From Planctomycetota bacterium (lineage in GTDB: Bacteria; Planctomycetota; Planctomycetia; Pirellulales; Pirellulaceae): 35,939 bases of DNA. The position numbers and the translations under genes are program-made. A model generated the notes under the pieces. That model was given only the letters and a program-made list of their open reading frames with translations, had not been told where the DNA came from and made no database searches. The stretch is from positions 1-35,939 of the forward strand of contig JAEZAS010000192.1 of the NCBI GenBank assembly GCA_023430365.1, given 5' to 3'. Below, piece by piece: positions 8,217 to 17,054 of the stretch; within the stretch, counting starts at the first letter, position 1, and each line of letters begins with the position of its first letter.

Positions 8217-9220
8217 GCCCTCCGAATCGCGAAGATTTGCTTGGCTATCTGCTCGGCGCTCTCGAGCGCAGGGAACATGAGCGGATAGAAGAACAACTCG
8301 TCCAAAATCCGCAACTGCGGCAGGAACTGGCGGCCCTCTCCCGATGGGTCGACGGGATGGGCCTGTCCGACAAGTCCGACCACCTGGAGCCACCGACGGG
8401 ACTTGCCGCGCGCACCTGCCAGATGGTCACGCTCGAGCAATCGGACGACATCTCGGTCGACGCTCCCCTGCCGGTGGGCGTGGCCGCGCTCGAAACACGC
8501 AATCAGTTTTCCCTGGCCGACTTCCTGGTGGCTGCCGCGGTGATGGCGGCGGCCGTCAGCTTGTTCTTCCCGGCCCTGGCGTCGAGCCGTTTTCAGGCGA
8601 ATGTCGCCTCCTGCCAGAATCGGCTTCGCCAGATCGGCTTTGCCATCGGCAATTACGACGAGATTCACGGCAACTATCCCTCGGTTCAACTCGTCGGCAA
8701 CCGCACCACCGCAGGTGTGGTGGCTCCGATCCTGGCCGACGCGAAGTTTGTCTCCGATCCACGTTTGTTCCTCTGCCCCACATCGAAGCTCGCAGGCAAT
8801 CCGGACGGCTGGAAGGTTCCAACGCTGGACGAGCTCGATCGCGCGACCGGATCGACGCTCGACCGCTATCAGCAAACCATGGGGGGCAGCTTCGCCTACA
8901 ACATGGGCTACCTCGATGGCGGCAAGCTCCGTCCAGCCAGCAACGAAGGCCGCAACTACTACGCGATGCTGGCCGACGCCCCGAGCGACGCTCATCCGCA
9001 GCGCCGTACGGTGAACCACGGTGGCCAAGGACAGAACGTCCTCTTCGAGGACGGCCACATCGAGTTCCTGAAGTCGCTGCCGAGCCCGAAACTGTCCGAC
9101 GATCCGTTCTACAATCGCGACGGCATCGTGGCGGCGGGAACCGATCGCGATGACTCGGTACTTGGCAATAGCGGCGACCGCCCGCTGCCCATCGACTGGA
9201 TCAGCGAGTCCGATCGGTAG
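8213..9220 (+). CDS. membrane protein: anti-sigma-like N-terminus fused to DUF1559-like domain
   Basis: A 335-residue protein beginning MSPPNREDLLGYLLGALERR at the ATG that overlaps the sigma stop; a longer open frame upstream merely runs through the sigma gene. The first ~90 residues resemble the short helical N-terminus of anti-sigma factors (LLGYLLGALERREHERIEEQ), without the zinc-binding HxxxCxxC. One membrane segment follows (about residues 100-125, LADFLVAAAVMAAAVSLFFP). The extracellular part has the DUF1559 pattern: SCQNRLRQIGFAIGNYDEIH, then an H-X10-DG motif (NHGGQGQNVLFEDGH) near residues 268-282. In DUF1559 proteins this is normally H-X9-DG. It likely binds the upstream sigma factor on the cytoplasmic side and senses a signal outside; this role is inferred. 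Confidence 0.82.
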   Translation: MSPPNREDLLGYLLGALERREHERIEEQLVQNPQLRQELAALSRWVDGMGLSDKSDHLEPPTGLAARTCQMVTLEQSDDISVDAPLPVGVAALETRNQFSLADFLVAAAVMAAAVSLFFPALASSRFQANVASCQNRLRQIGFAIGNYDEIHGNYPSVQLVGNRTTAGVVAPILADAKFVSDPRLFLCPTSKLAGNPDGWKVPTLDELDRATGSTLDRYQQTMGGSFAYNMGYLDGGKLRPASNEGRNYYAMLADAPSDAHPQRRTVNHGGQGQNVLFEDGHIEFLKSLPSPKLSDDPFYNRDGIVAAGTDRDDSVLGNSGDRPLPIDWISESDR

Positions 9221-9258
9221 TAGTTAGGGGCCGAGCCCTCGACCGTAGTTCAAGCACG

Positions 9259-9299
9259 AAAAAAGGCATGGCTGGGTTCGTCTCCCCCAGCCATGCCTT
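9259..9299. terminator. bidirectional intrinsic terminator
   Basis: A perfect 14-bp stem, AAGGCATGGCTGGG (9263-9276) with CCCAGCCATGCCTT (9286-9299), lies between convergent genes. On the minus strand the stem is followed by six T, making a strong terminator for the phosphoglycerate kinase gene. On the plus strand the tail is only partly T-rich. Confidence 0.88.
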
Positions 9300-9324
9300 G
9301 TGCGTTTCTTGATGGACCGTCGCG

Positions 9325-10728
9325 TTACTTCTTCGCGGCGGCTCGCAGGGTGACCAGATAGGGTACCGGCTCGCTTCCCAGGGCGTTGAGAACGGTGCCG
9401 CCTGCGGTGAAGCAGTGCGTGACCCAGTCGCCGCTGCCATACTTCTCGAGGGCCGTGCCACCTTCGCCGCCACCGACGTAGACCTTCAGGCCGGCGTCCT
9501 TCATCCGCTTCAGTAGGGCGATAAACGACTTCGTGCCGTTTTCGAACCGCGGATCTTCGAACATGCCGAACACGCCGTTGTGGAACACAACGGTGTTCGC
9601 AGCGTTGGCTTTGTTGGCTTCAATGAACTCGCCCACTTTCTGCTCGAAGAGGGCAATCGTCTTGGGACCGACGTCGAACTGCTGGTCTTCCTTGCCGAGC
9701 TTGTCGACCACGCGGCCATCGCCGAGGACGAAGTCGACCGGCAGCACGAACTCGATGCCGCGCTGCTTGCCGTCGGTGATCATCCGCTTGGCCTGCTCGA
9801 TGCGTTCGGCGGGGATGAAGTAGCCCTTGTCCTTATGGGCTGGGTCTTCCGAAAGGCCGAGCGAGAATTCGCCGCCGCTGAGGAGCACGTCAGCCTTCTT
9901 CAGGGCCATGGCGAGCGAGCCGGCGCTGAAGATCGTTTTGATCGTGCCGCGATCGATCATGGCCTGCATGTCGTCGAGCTTGTCGATCTTGATGCCGCTG
10001 AAGATCACGAGGGCCGCCTTGAGGCACTCGCTCATCGGCCGCTCGAATTCGCCGGCGACGTACTTACCGAGGGCCACGCGATCCATCGCGAGCGGGATCA
10101 CGGTGCTGGAGGTGTCGAGGCTGCCCGCCGAGAGGGCTTCGTTCACATAGACTTTCGCAACCTTGTCGGCGAACGAGTTGGCCGCCTTGGCCAGCTTCTC
10201 GGCGAGGCCCGGCAGGGCGTCTTCCTTGGCCTTCCAGAGCACGGTCTCGATGTCGTAGGCCCGCACGTTCTGCAGCACTAGGACGCTGCCAGCCGGAGCG
10301 GCAGCGATCTTCTGCTGCACCTCGTCCTTCACCGTGCCGCTGGCTTCGTCGAACCAGTCTTCGATGAGCGTCACTTCGGTCTTCAGCAACTGGCCGAGGC
10401 GAGCGGCGACCTTGGCCAGCGAGCCGATCGGCTTGTCCTTTTCCTTGCGGCCCAGATGGCCAAAGATAATCTGCTTCCAGCCCTTCCCGCGACCATATTC
10501 GAGCGTTTCCACCATCGAACGGAGGCGAATGTCCCCCTGGCCGATCTCGGCGCCAACCTTGGCGTCGACGTCGCCGCGAACCAGCACCGGGGTGCCCGAA
10601 GGAACATCGGCAAGTGAGTCCAGACGCGGGATTTCCTTCAGGTAGTCGGCCAGCTGCAGGTTCTCGCGGGGAGCGGCCCCCTTCAAAATCTTGGCGATTT
10701 CCAGAACACGTTCGGCGGTCACGGCCAT
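9325..10728 (-). CDS. divergent phosphoglycerate kinase-family protein
   Basis: A 467-residue protein with the phosphoglycerate kinase layout but longer than the usual ~390-400. Recognisable blocks are PVLVRGDVDA (residues 47-56), GHLGRKEKDKPIGSLAKVA (90-108), LQNVRAY (152-158), LPVDFVLGDG (329-338), FDVGPKTI (351-358), HNGVFGMFEDPRF (383-395) and VGGGEGGTAL (418-427). Substitutions at normally invariant places are seen: the substrate motif R-x-D-x-N reads RGDVD (N to D). The D-x-F-G-x-x-H-R block is NEALSAGSLDTSS, lacking the histidine and arginine. The nucleotide-end GGGDT reads GGGEG. It may be a specialised paralog or an enzyme with altered activity. It ends at a strong terminator. Confidence 0.85.
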   Translation of the reverse strand: MAVTAERVLEIAKILKGAAPRENLQLADYLKEIPRLDSLADVPSGTPVLVRGDVDAKVGAEIGQGDIRLRSMVETLEYGRGKGWKQIIFGHLGRKEKDKPIGSLAKVAARLGQLLKTEVTLIEDWFDEASGTVKDEVQQKIAAAPAGSVLVLQNVRAYDIETVLWKAKEDALPGLAEKLAKAANSFADKVAKVYVNEALSAGSLDTSSTVIPLAMDRVALGKYVAGEFERPMSECLKAALVIFSGIKIDKLDDMQAMIDRGTIKTIFSAGSLAMALKKADVLLSGGEFSLGLSEDPAHKDKGYFIPAERIEQAKRMITDGKQRGIEFVLPVDFVLGDGRVVDKLGKEDQQFDVGPKTIALFEQKVGEFIEANKANAANTVVFHNGVFGMFEDPRFENGTKSFIALLKRMKDAGLKVYVGGGEGGTALEKYGSGDWVTHCFTAGGTVLNALGSEPVPYLVTLRAAAKK

Positions 10729-10872
10729 TGCTTAAACTCCGTCATTCGAACCCATGATGGAAGCCGTCCGACTTCCCAGGCAGAGGCTTAAAGTAGCGCC
10801 CAAGAATATCAGCCCCGGGGCGTTCTTCCCAGGAGGGCAGACGCGTCGGAGACCGCACGCTGACCGTGGGGA

Positions 10873-11652
10873 CTACCAGCTGCAGCGGATGCCCACCAAC
10901 ACCAGATTCGGGACGAACTGCACGTTCTGCCCCAAGGCGGAAGCCAGCCGACGGACGTCCCCCCCGGTGACAAACACGTCGACCGGGTCATCGACACCAG
11001 CCGACATCTGAGCGATCAGCTCGCGGACGGCCCCCACCGTACCCCAGAACAAACCGCTTTGGATGGCCTGGTCGGTGTTCTTGCCCAGGGGCGATGGGGC
11101 CTCGTCCGAGGCGGGCGCCGTGAGCGGCAGTTGGTCGGCGCCGAAAAGCGCTTCGGCCTGCATGCGAAAGCCAGGCATGATGGCTCCGCCAGCAAAGGCG
11201 CCGTGGCGAGTGACTAGATTGACGGTCACCGCAGTTCCGGAAGTCACCACGATGGCAGCGTGCGAGGGGCTTCGCAGAGCATTGGCCGCCACCGCCGCCG
11301 CCAGTCGATCCAGACCAACCCGCTCGGGACAGTCCACCTGCAACTCGATCGGCAGATCGCGATAGGTCAGCAACTGAACCGTATCGCCGACTCGGTGGGC
11401 TTCGATCCAGCGCTGCAGCCGCTGAGCCCCCTCGCGATGGACGCTGGAAATCCGCCAGGTAACCGGATCGGGCGGCAGTCTCTCACGGAGCGAGTCGGGC
11501 GGTGTATCAGCAGTTGGGTACTGCTCCACCCAAGTAGGCTGCGACAGGCGAAGCGTGTCTTGGGAGCCGGCCCCGCCCGCCGACGGTGGATACCAGCCGA
11601 GCTTCACCGCTGAGTTGCCGATGTCGACCGCGATGAGTCCCGGCCGGCTCAT
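10873..11652 (-). CDS. coaX: type III pantothenate kinase
   Basis: A 259-residue CoaX-type kinase, the first step of coenzyme A synthesis. The N-terminal phosphate motif is IAVDIGNSAVKLGW (residues 7-20). The central motif VGLDRLAAAVAA and the second phosphate motif VTSGTAVTVNLV follow, then GGAIMPGF, with the C-terminal VTGGDV block. Family members are ASKHA-fold dimers that need a monovalent cation and resist product inhibition. Its ATG overlaps the stop of obg (ATGA, 11649-11652), so translation is coupled. The product ends soon after the LVLVGI helix, as usual. The 144 bases between this gene and the next (pgk-like) hold no recognisable gene. Confidence 0.9.
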   Translation of the reverse strand: MSRPGLIAVDIGNSAVKLGWYPPSAGGAGSQDTLRLSQPTWVEQYPTADTPPDSLRERLPPDPVTWRISSVHREGAQRLQRWIEAHRVGDTVQLLTYRDLPIELQVDCPERVGLDRLAAAVAANALRSPSHAAIVVTSGTAVTVNLVTRHGAFAGGAIMPGFRMQAEALFGADQLPLTAPASDEAPSPLGKNTDQAIQSGLFWGTVGAVRELIAQMSAGVDDPVDVFVTGGDVRRLASALGQNVQFVPNLVLVGIRCSW

Positions 11653-12647
11653 GCGACGGCTCTCTCGGCGAGGGCCTGCGAAATGGCCACGATGAGCTGA
11701 TTCAGCCCCTGCCCCGTCACCGCCGAGATCAGCAGCACGTTCTTGTTCGACTTGAGCGCAATCGCATCGCGCACGGCGGCCGCATCGGGAAGCTCCGCCT
11801 TGGTGACGGCCAAGATCTCGGGACGTTCGCCGAGACGGGCGTCGTACTGCGTGAGTTCTTCGCGAATGACGCGGTAGTTCTCGAGCGGATCGCTGCCGTC
11901 GGCCGGCAGCGGTTCGATCAAATGGACGAGGATGCCCGCCCGCTCAATATGCCGCAGAAACTCATGCCCAAGTCCGGCGCCCGCATGAGCCCCTTCGATG
12001 AGCCCGGGAATGTCAGCCATCACGAACGAACGATCGCCGTCGACCACTACAATGCCCAAGTTGGGATGCTTGGTCGTGAACGGATAGTCAGCAATCGCCG
12101 GCCGAGCGCGCGTCAGCCGGCTCAGCAGCGTGCTCTTGCCTGCATTGGGTTTGCCGATCAAGCCCACGTCGGCGATCACCTTCAATTCGAGGATGATCTC
12201 CCGTTTCTCGCCTTCACCACCAGGCGTCGACTCGCGTGGCGCTCGGTTCGTCGGCGTCTTGAACCGGAGATTGCCTTTGCCCGGTTCTCCGCCGCGCGCG
12301 GCGATCACACTGTCGCCATCGCGGGCCAGATCCTTCAGGACAAAGCCACCCTTGGCGTCGTACACGACCGTCCCCGGCGGCACTTCGACGATCAGATCCT
12401 CCGCGCTTTTGCCGTAGCGATTCGATCCGCTGCCGTGCTCGCCCGACTTCGCCCGCCAGAACTTGTGATGCGCGAGCGCCGAGAGATTGTTGACCCCTTC
12501 GCGGGCCACAATGATGACGCTCCCCCCTGCTCCGCCGTCGCCGCCGTCCGGCCCACCCTTGGGGACGTACTTCTCGCGCCGGAAGCTGACGCAGCCGTTG
12601 CCGCCGCGGCCTCCCTGGACTTCGATTTGTGCGCGATCGACGAACAT
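11649..12647 (-). CDS. obg: Obg family GTPase
   Basis: A 332-residue Obg/CgtA GTPase linked to 50S ribosome assembly and stress control. The glycine-rich Obg fold fills about residues 1-155 (MFVDRAQIEVQGGRGGNGCV, KGGPDGGDGG). The G domain follows: G1 GKPNAGKS (165-172), G2 region YPFTTKHPNLG, G3 DIPG (212-215), G4 as TKAELPD in place of the usual NKxD, and G5 around LISAVTG. It has no C-terminal OCT extension. The ATG at 12647 is chosen because it starts the conserved MFVD; the frame continues upstream to 12680 but that part overlaps the hairpin. Upstream lies rpmA, the usual neighbour of obg; downstream coaX is coupled. Confidence 0.94.
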   Translation of the reverse strand: MFVDRAQIEVQGGRGGNGCVSFRREKYVPKGGPDGGDGGAGGSVIIVAREGVNNLSALAHHKFWRAKSGEHGSGSNRYGKSAEDLIVEVPPGTVVYDAKGGFVLKDLARDGDSVIAARGGEPGKGNLRFKTPTNRAPRESTPGGEGEKREIILELKVIADVGLIGKPNAGKSTLLSRLTRARPAIADYPFTTKHPNLGIVVVDGDRSFVMADIPGLIEGAHAGAGLGHEFLRHIERAGILVHLIEPLPADGSDPLENYRVIREELTQYDARLGERPEILAVTKAELPDAAAVRDAIALKSNKNVLLISAVTGQGLNQLIVAISQALAERAVA

Positions 12648-12678
12648 AGCAGTGAAAACTTTCTCTCTACAACGCAAC

Positions 12679-12708
12679 AAAGCCCACGAGCCTTCGCCCG
12701 CGGGCTTT
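12679..12708 (-). terminator. hairpin between rpmA and obg
   Basis: The arms AAAGCCCGCG and CGTGGGCTTT (minus strand, 12708-12679) form a 10-bp stem with one G-U pair and a 10-base loop, followed by GTTGCGTTGTAG. The tail is only partly T-rich, so it may attenuate transcription and leave part of it to reach obg. Confidence 0.6.
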
Positions 12709-12738
12709 GCGAATTGTTTCCTGGAGCGATCGCCGGGG

Positions 12739-13002
12739 CTAGTTGGCAGCCGCAGCTTCAGCGGCCAGCACGTTCACCCGGCGGCCTTCGCGGTCGAACT
12801 TCACCACACCGTCAACCAGGGCGAACAGCGTGTAGTCCTTCCCCTGACCGACATTGGCGCCCGGGTGGAACCGGTTGCCGACCTGGCGGACGAGGATGCT
12901 GCCAGCCGTAACCGACTGACCACCGAACCGCTTTACACCGCGACGCTGGGCGTTCGAATCGCGACCGTTTCGCGACGAACCCTGGCCCTTCTTATGTGCC
13001 AT
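12739..13002 (-). CDS. rpmA: 50S ribosomal protein L27
   Basis: An 87-residue L27. The family signature GNRFHPGANVGQGKDYTLFA and the N-terminal MAHKKGQGSSRNGRDS with RRGVKRFGGQ are clear. L27's N-terminus reaches the peptidyl transferase centre of the large subunit. The rpmA-obg order is conserved in many bacteria. The usual upstream partner rplU (L21) is absent here; a secreted protein gene precedes instead, so L21 must be encoded elsewhere. A hairpin separates rpmA from obg and may raise rpmA mRNA relative to obg. Confidence 0.97.
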   Translation of the reverse strand: MAHKKGQGSSRNGRDSNAQRRGVKRFGGQSVTAGSILVRQVGNRFHPGANVGQGKDYTLFALVDGVVKFDREGRRVNVLAAEAAAAN

Positions 13003-13107
13003 GACGCAACTACCTTAGCTCTTTAGGGTTAACGCGACCACCGGCCGCTATCGTTTACCGTTTGACCACGCCGAAACGGGCGCACCTTTGGCGTGGAACC
13101 CCAAAGT

Positions 13108-14181
13108 TTACTGGTAGACCCACAGGTAATCAAGGCGTTCCGTCAGCCCGTACAGCTTCAAAATCCGCTGCTGTTCGGCCGGATCGCTGTCCAACCGCAC
13201 CCCGACGCGAACTTCTTCTTCGCTTTGGTTGATTCGGTCTCCCGGCCGCCAGAAGTTCAGTTGGAGCGTCTTGTGAAGCAGCTTGCGGCCCGTCCCCGGC
13301 GGATCACCCGCCTTGTAGGCCCCGGCCGGGTCCTCGTACTTGTAGGCGTTGGTCAGCCCCTTCACGAAGATGCTGAAGTAGTCGATCGCCGGGTCCACGT
13401 CCTCCCAGGTGACGACGCCCCAGACGCTGCGATCGTGCGTTTCGTCGCTCAGTTCGATCGGCACTTCCGAGATCGTCAGCGAGTCATACAACTGCTGTTC
13501 AATGCCGGGAAACTCCCGGCGACGAATCGGGCCAAGAGCGGCTGGAATGACCTTATCCAGATACTCCACGTTCTCTTCATTTGAACGGAGCACAAACTGC
13601 GGAAAGAAACGCAGGCTCGTCGACTGCCGGCCGAAAACTTCGGCTTCGTTGGTCAGTTCCTTGGTGTAGACGACTTTGCCCTCTCCCTCGGACTCCGAAG
13701 CGCTCACTGCCTTCGGTTTCCAGTGATTTCCGTTGTTTTTCACCCGGTAAACCATGTACCAGATCGCCTTACGCTGCAGCCGGCCGTCGGCTCGAGGCAC
13801 GTCGACTTCGATCATCCGCAGCGGCTTGAAGGCGAATTCCAGGTTCCAGATCGTTCGCCGCAGAGTGCTCGACTTGGCCCGTTCGAAAACGGTCGTCGAC
13901 TTCGACTCGTAGTTCGGCGTGTAGTCGAGATCCGGAATCGACGCCGGCACTTCCACCAGCGGACTCGGCCCGCTGAACAATTCTTCTTCCTGCGGCGAGG
14001 GGGGAATGATCGTCAGCACCCCCTCGGCCAGCGTCCGGGTCCTGACCGGAGCCGGAGCGGCCGCGTCAGCGGGAGCGGCAGCCTCTTGAGCCCACGCGGC
14101 GGCGCCGGCAAGCAGCGAAACCCCGACACAAGCCAGGAGCGCAGTCCACCTACGGGATAACACGACGATCGCCTCTTTCAT
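13108..14181 (-). CDS. secreted planctomycete-type protein of unknown function
   Basis: A 357-residue protein with a signal peptide (WTALLACVGVSLLAGAAAWA, cleavage near AWAQE) and an Ala/Pro-rich linker (about residues 32-46). A soluble region without recognised catalytic motif follows. It has several aromatic-rich strands such as RKAIWYMVYRVKNNG, and a C-terminal part with SVWGVVTWEDVDPAIDYFSI and QLNFWRPGD. I do not recognise a named domain; the layout resembles conserved planctomycete exported proteins. ATG at 14181. It is upstream of rpmA on the same strand with a 105-base gap. Confidence 0.7.
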   Translation of the reverse strand: MKEAIVVLSRRWTALLACVGVSLLAGAAAWAQEAAAPADAAAPAPVRTRTLAEGVLTIIPPSPQEEELFSGPSPLVEVPASIPDLDYTPNYESKSTTVFERAKSSTLRRTIWNLEFAFKPLRMIEVDVPRADGRLQRKAIWYMVYRVKNNGNHWKPKAVSASESEGEGKVVYTKELTNEAEVFGRQSTSLRFFPQFVLRSNEENVEYLDKVIPAALGPIRRREFPGIEQQLYDSLTISEVPIELSDETHDRSVWGVVTWEDVDPAIDYFSIFVKGLTNAYKYEDPAGAYKAGDPPGTGRKLLHKTLQLNFWRPGDRINQSEEEVRVGVRLDSDPAEQQRILKLYGLTERLDYLWVYQ

Positions 14182-14391
14182 GTCCGTGCCGCTTCTGAGT
14201 GAAAAGACGCGAGACGAGCCCCAGGGGTTGGTCCCCCAAGGACATCCGCGGATAGGAATAGGCTTAAGTATACCTACCCAGATTTACGCGGCGAAGCAAA
14301 ATCCGGCCGTGCGCATCGCCGCAAAGCCGGAAAAGTCGCTACAAACCATCAAGCCGGCCGCTGGGATCGTTCCAGAGGCCGCGAGAAGAAG

Positions 14392-14428
14392 GTCGCAAAA
14401 CGAAAGAGGCCCCGGATGATCCGGGGCC
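14392..14428 (-). terminator. intrinsic terminator of transketolase gene
   Basis: On the minus strand GGCCCCGG and CCGGGGCC (within 14408-14428) form an 8-10 bp stem with a tight ATCAT loop, followed by CTCTTTCGTTTTG. It sits 22 bases after the transketolase stop. Confidence 0.88.
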
Positions 14429-14450
14429 CCAAACTCTCAGAGGCTTCGGC

Positions 14451-16520
14451 CTACTTACCGAGCGAAGCCTTCAGCTCTTCGGCAACGCGTTCCGGCGTGA
14501 TGCCGAAGTGCTTGTAGAGGGCCGTGTACGGGCCGCTGGCCCCGTAGCTCGACATGCCGACGAACCGACCCTTCGTGCCGATGTACTTGTACCACGACTG
14601 CTCGACGCCGGCCTCGACGGCCACGCGGGCGGTCACGCTGCTGGGCAGCACGCTCTCGCGGTAGGCTTCGTCCTGCTCGTCGAACCACTCGCAGCACGGC
14701 ATGCTGACCAGGCGAACCTTCACGCCCTCCGCGGTGAGCTTCTCCCAGGCCTTCATCGCGATGTCGAGTTCGCTACCCGTGGCGATCAGAATCGCTTCCG
14801 GCTTGCCGCCAGGGGCTTCGGCCAGCACGTAGCCACCCTTGGCCGCGTCGGCGGCAGGAGCGAACTTCGTGCGATCGATCGTCGGCACGTTCTGACGAGT
14901 CAGCACCAGGGCGGCCGGTTTCGTCAGCCGCTTCACGATCGTCCGGTAGCACTCGGCCACCTCGTTGGCGTCGCCCGGGCGAACCACGTCGAGACCGATC
15001 ATCGCTCGGCAGGCGGCCAGGTGCTCGACCGGCTGGTGGGTCGGGCCGTCTTCGCCGAGGCCGATCGAGTCGTGCGTCAGCACATAGACCACCGGCCGAT
15101 GCATGATCGCGCTCAGTCGCATCGACGGCCGCATGTAGTCGGTGAACACGAAGAACGTGCCGCAGTACGGACGAATGCCGCAGAGCGACAAGCCGTTGCA
15201 CGCGGCAGCCATGCCGTGTTCGCGGATGCCAAAGTGCAGGTTTCGGCCAGCAAAGTTGTCGTGCTCAAAGCTGCCTGCGCCTTCGAATTCGAGCATCGTC
15301 ATCGTCGACGGCGCCAGGTCCGCCGAACCGCCGATCAGCCACGGATAGTGCGGCGCGAGCGAGTTCAGCACCTTGCCCGACGAAACGCGGGTCGCCATAC
15401 CCTTGGCGTCGGTCGGGAAGGTCGGAATGCCCTTCTCCCAGTCCTTCGGCAATTCGGCCTTCCACATCGCCTCGAGTTCGGCGGCCTCTTTCGGGTACGC
15501 CTTCTTGTACTCGGCGAACTTGGCTTCCCACTGCTCGCGCGATTCACGACCGCGGCGACCGATGCCGTTGGCAAAATGCTCGCGGACTTCGTCGGGGACG
15601 AGGAACTGAGCGTCTTCCGGCCAGCCGTAGGCCTTTTTCGTGAGCTTGATTTCGTCGGCGCCGAGCGGAGCGCCGTGCGCGGCGTGGCTGTTGGCCTTAT
15701 GCGGCGAGCCATAGCCGATGATGCTCTTGAGCACGACGATCGTCGGCTTGTCGTTGGTCGCCTTGAACTTGTCGATCGCCTTCTGAATGGCGCCCAGGTC
15801 GTTGGCGTCGTCCACTCGCAGGGCGTTCCAGCCGAGCCCTTCGAACCGCGTGGCCACGTCCTCGGTGAAGGCCAGATCGGTCTCGCCTTCGATCGTGATC
15901 TTGTTGTCGTCGTAGATCCACAGCAGGTTGTCGAGCTGCAGGTGCCCGGCCAGCGAGGCCGCTTCGTTGGCGACGCCTTCCATCAGGTCGCCGTCGCTGC
16001 AGAGCACATAAACATTGAAGTCGAACAGCTCGAAGCCCGGCTTGTTGTAGCGGGCGGCCAGCCACTTCGAGGCCATCGCCATGCCGACGCTGTTGCCGCA
16101 ACCCTGACCGAGCGGACCGGTCGTGGTCTCTATGCCAGCCGCATAGCCAAACTCCGGATGGCCCGGGCAGGGGCTATCGATCTGGCGGAAGTTCTTCAGG
16201 TCTTCGAGCGACATGCTCGGACCGTCGAGCAGGTGGTTGTCGTGCTTGTCGACCGCTCGCACCCCCGTCAGGTGGATCATCGAGTACAGCAGCATCGACG
16301 CGTGGCCGCAGGAGAGCACGAACCGATCGCGGCCCGGCCACAGCGGGTAGGACGGGTCGTAGTTCATGTTCTGCTGCCAGATCGAGTACGTCACCGGCGC
16401 CAGGGCCATCGGTGTGCCCGGGTGGCCGCTATTGGCTTTCTGCACCGCGTCCATCGAGAGGGTGCGGATCGTATTGATGGCGAGCTGTTCGATGCCGGTA
16501 GCGGACGGAGCAACACTCAT
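14451..16520 (-). CDS. tkt: transketolase
   Basis: A 689-residue thiamine diphosphate enzyme that moves two-carbon units between sugar phosphates in the pentose phosphate pathway. Visible are KANSGHPGTPMA (residues 28-39), TTTGPLGQG (132-140) and the thiamine diphosphate motif GDLMEGVANEAASLAGH (177-193) with IYDDNKITIEG. The pyrimidine domain includes HFGIREHGMAAACNGLSL and YVLTHDSIGLGEDGPTHQPV. The C-terminal domain has RLVSMPCCEWFDEQD. The ATG at 16520 gives the usual start; the open frame extends upstream to 16577 without conservation. It has its own terminator. No other pentose phosphate gene adjoins it. Confidence 0.96.
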   Translation of the reverse strand: MSVAPSATGIEQLAINTIRTLSMDAVQKANSGHPGTPMALAPVTYSIWQQNMNYDPSYPLWPGRDRFVLSCGHASMLLYSMIHLTGVRAVDKHDNHLLDGPSMSLEDLKNFRQIDSPCPGHPEFGYAAGIETTTGPLGQGCGNSVGMAMASKWLAARYNKPGFELFDFNVYVLCSDGDLMEGVANEAASLAGHLQLDNLLWIYDDNKITIEGETDLAFTEDVATRFEGLGWNALRVDDANDLGAIQKAIDKFKATNDKPTIVVLKSIIGYGSPHKANSHAAHGAPLGADEIKLTKKAYGWPEDAQFLVPDEVREHFANGIGRRGRESREQWEAKFAEYKKAYPKEAAELEAMWKAELPKDWEKGIPTFPTDAKGMATRVSSGKVLNSLAPHYPWLIGGSADLAPSTMTMLEFEGAGSFEHDNFAGRNLHFGIREHGMAAACNGLSLCGIRPYCGTFFVFTDYMRPSMRLSAIMHRPVVYVLTHDSIGLGEDGPTHQPVEHLAACRAMIGLDVVRPGDANEVAECYRTIVKRLTKPAALVLTRQNVPTIDRTKFAPAADAAKGGYVLAEAPGGKPEAILIATGSELDIAMKAWEKLTAEGVKVRLVSMPCCEWFDEQDEAYRESVLPSSVTARVAVEAGVEQSWYKYIGTKGRFVGMSSYGASGPYTALYKHFGITPERVAEELKASLGK

Positions 16521-17054
16521 GACACGTAACTTCTGACAAGAGAATGATTTGAACTGACGCTCACCAGCGCCGGGCATCCATCGCCCGGCCGCAAGAGCGC
16601 AAGCCGCCTAATCTATCGCACGCTTCCGCAAACCGTCAACGAGCCCGCCCCACCAAGGCGACCCGATCCCGCCGTTTTACTAGAGGGGGACAAGGCCGGC
16701 CGCCGAGTCGCAAAGTCGCCGGGCGTTTCGACTTACAAGCAACTCAGCAAAAACAACAACACAAATCTACAATACCACCAACGGGTGGGTAGCTCCAGCG
16801 GCACTAGTCCACCAAGACGCCGGCTTCAGCCGGCGCCCGTCTGCCACCCCCCTCAGGCGGTGGGGGGGCGATGGGGTCCGAGAGAAAATGAACCTGGAAG
16901 CCGGGAGCCTGCTTCAGCAGGCTTCTCGACAGCCGACACCACCGGCTAAAGCCGGTGGCAGACAAGCGCCGGCTTGAAACCGGCGAGCGGAAGTCGGTCA
17001 GCTTTCCAGTCGCCCTAACCCGGCGGCTAACACGCCCAGCCGCCACTTGCCTCC
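16521..17054. other. non-coding region between transketolase and DUF1501 genes
   Basis: No gene is seen in these 534 bases. The left half should contain the transketolase promoter. The right half (16818-16985) holds a cluster of palindromes annotated separately. Confidence 0.5.
16818..16985. repeat. cluster of GCCGGCT-type palindromes
   Basis: Four short palindromes occur in 170 bases: CGCCGGCTTCAGCCGGCG (16818-16835), AGCCTGCTTCAGCAGGCT (16906-16923), CCACCGGCTAAAGCCGGTGG (16939-16958) and an imperfect copy at 16967-16985. The stems are 8-9 bp around a two-base centre, and stem bases change in pairs between copies. This looks like a REP-type dispersed repeat. It lies after the stop of the DUF1501 gene. 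Confidence 0.7.
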
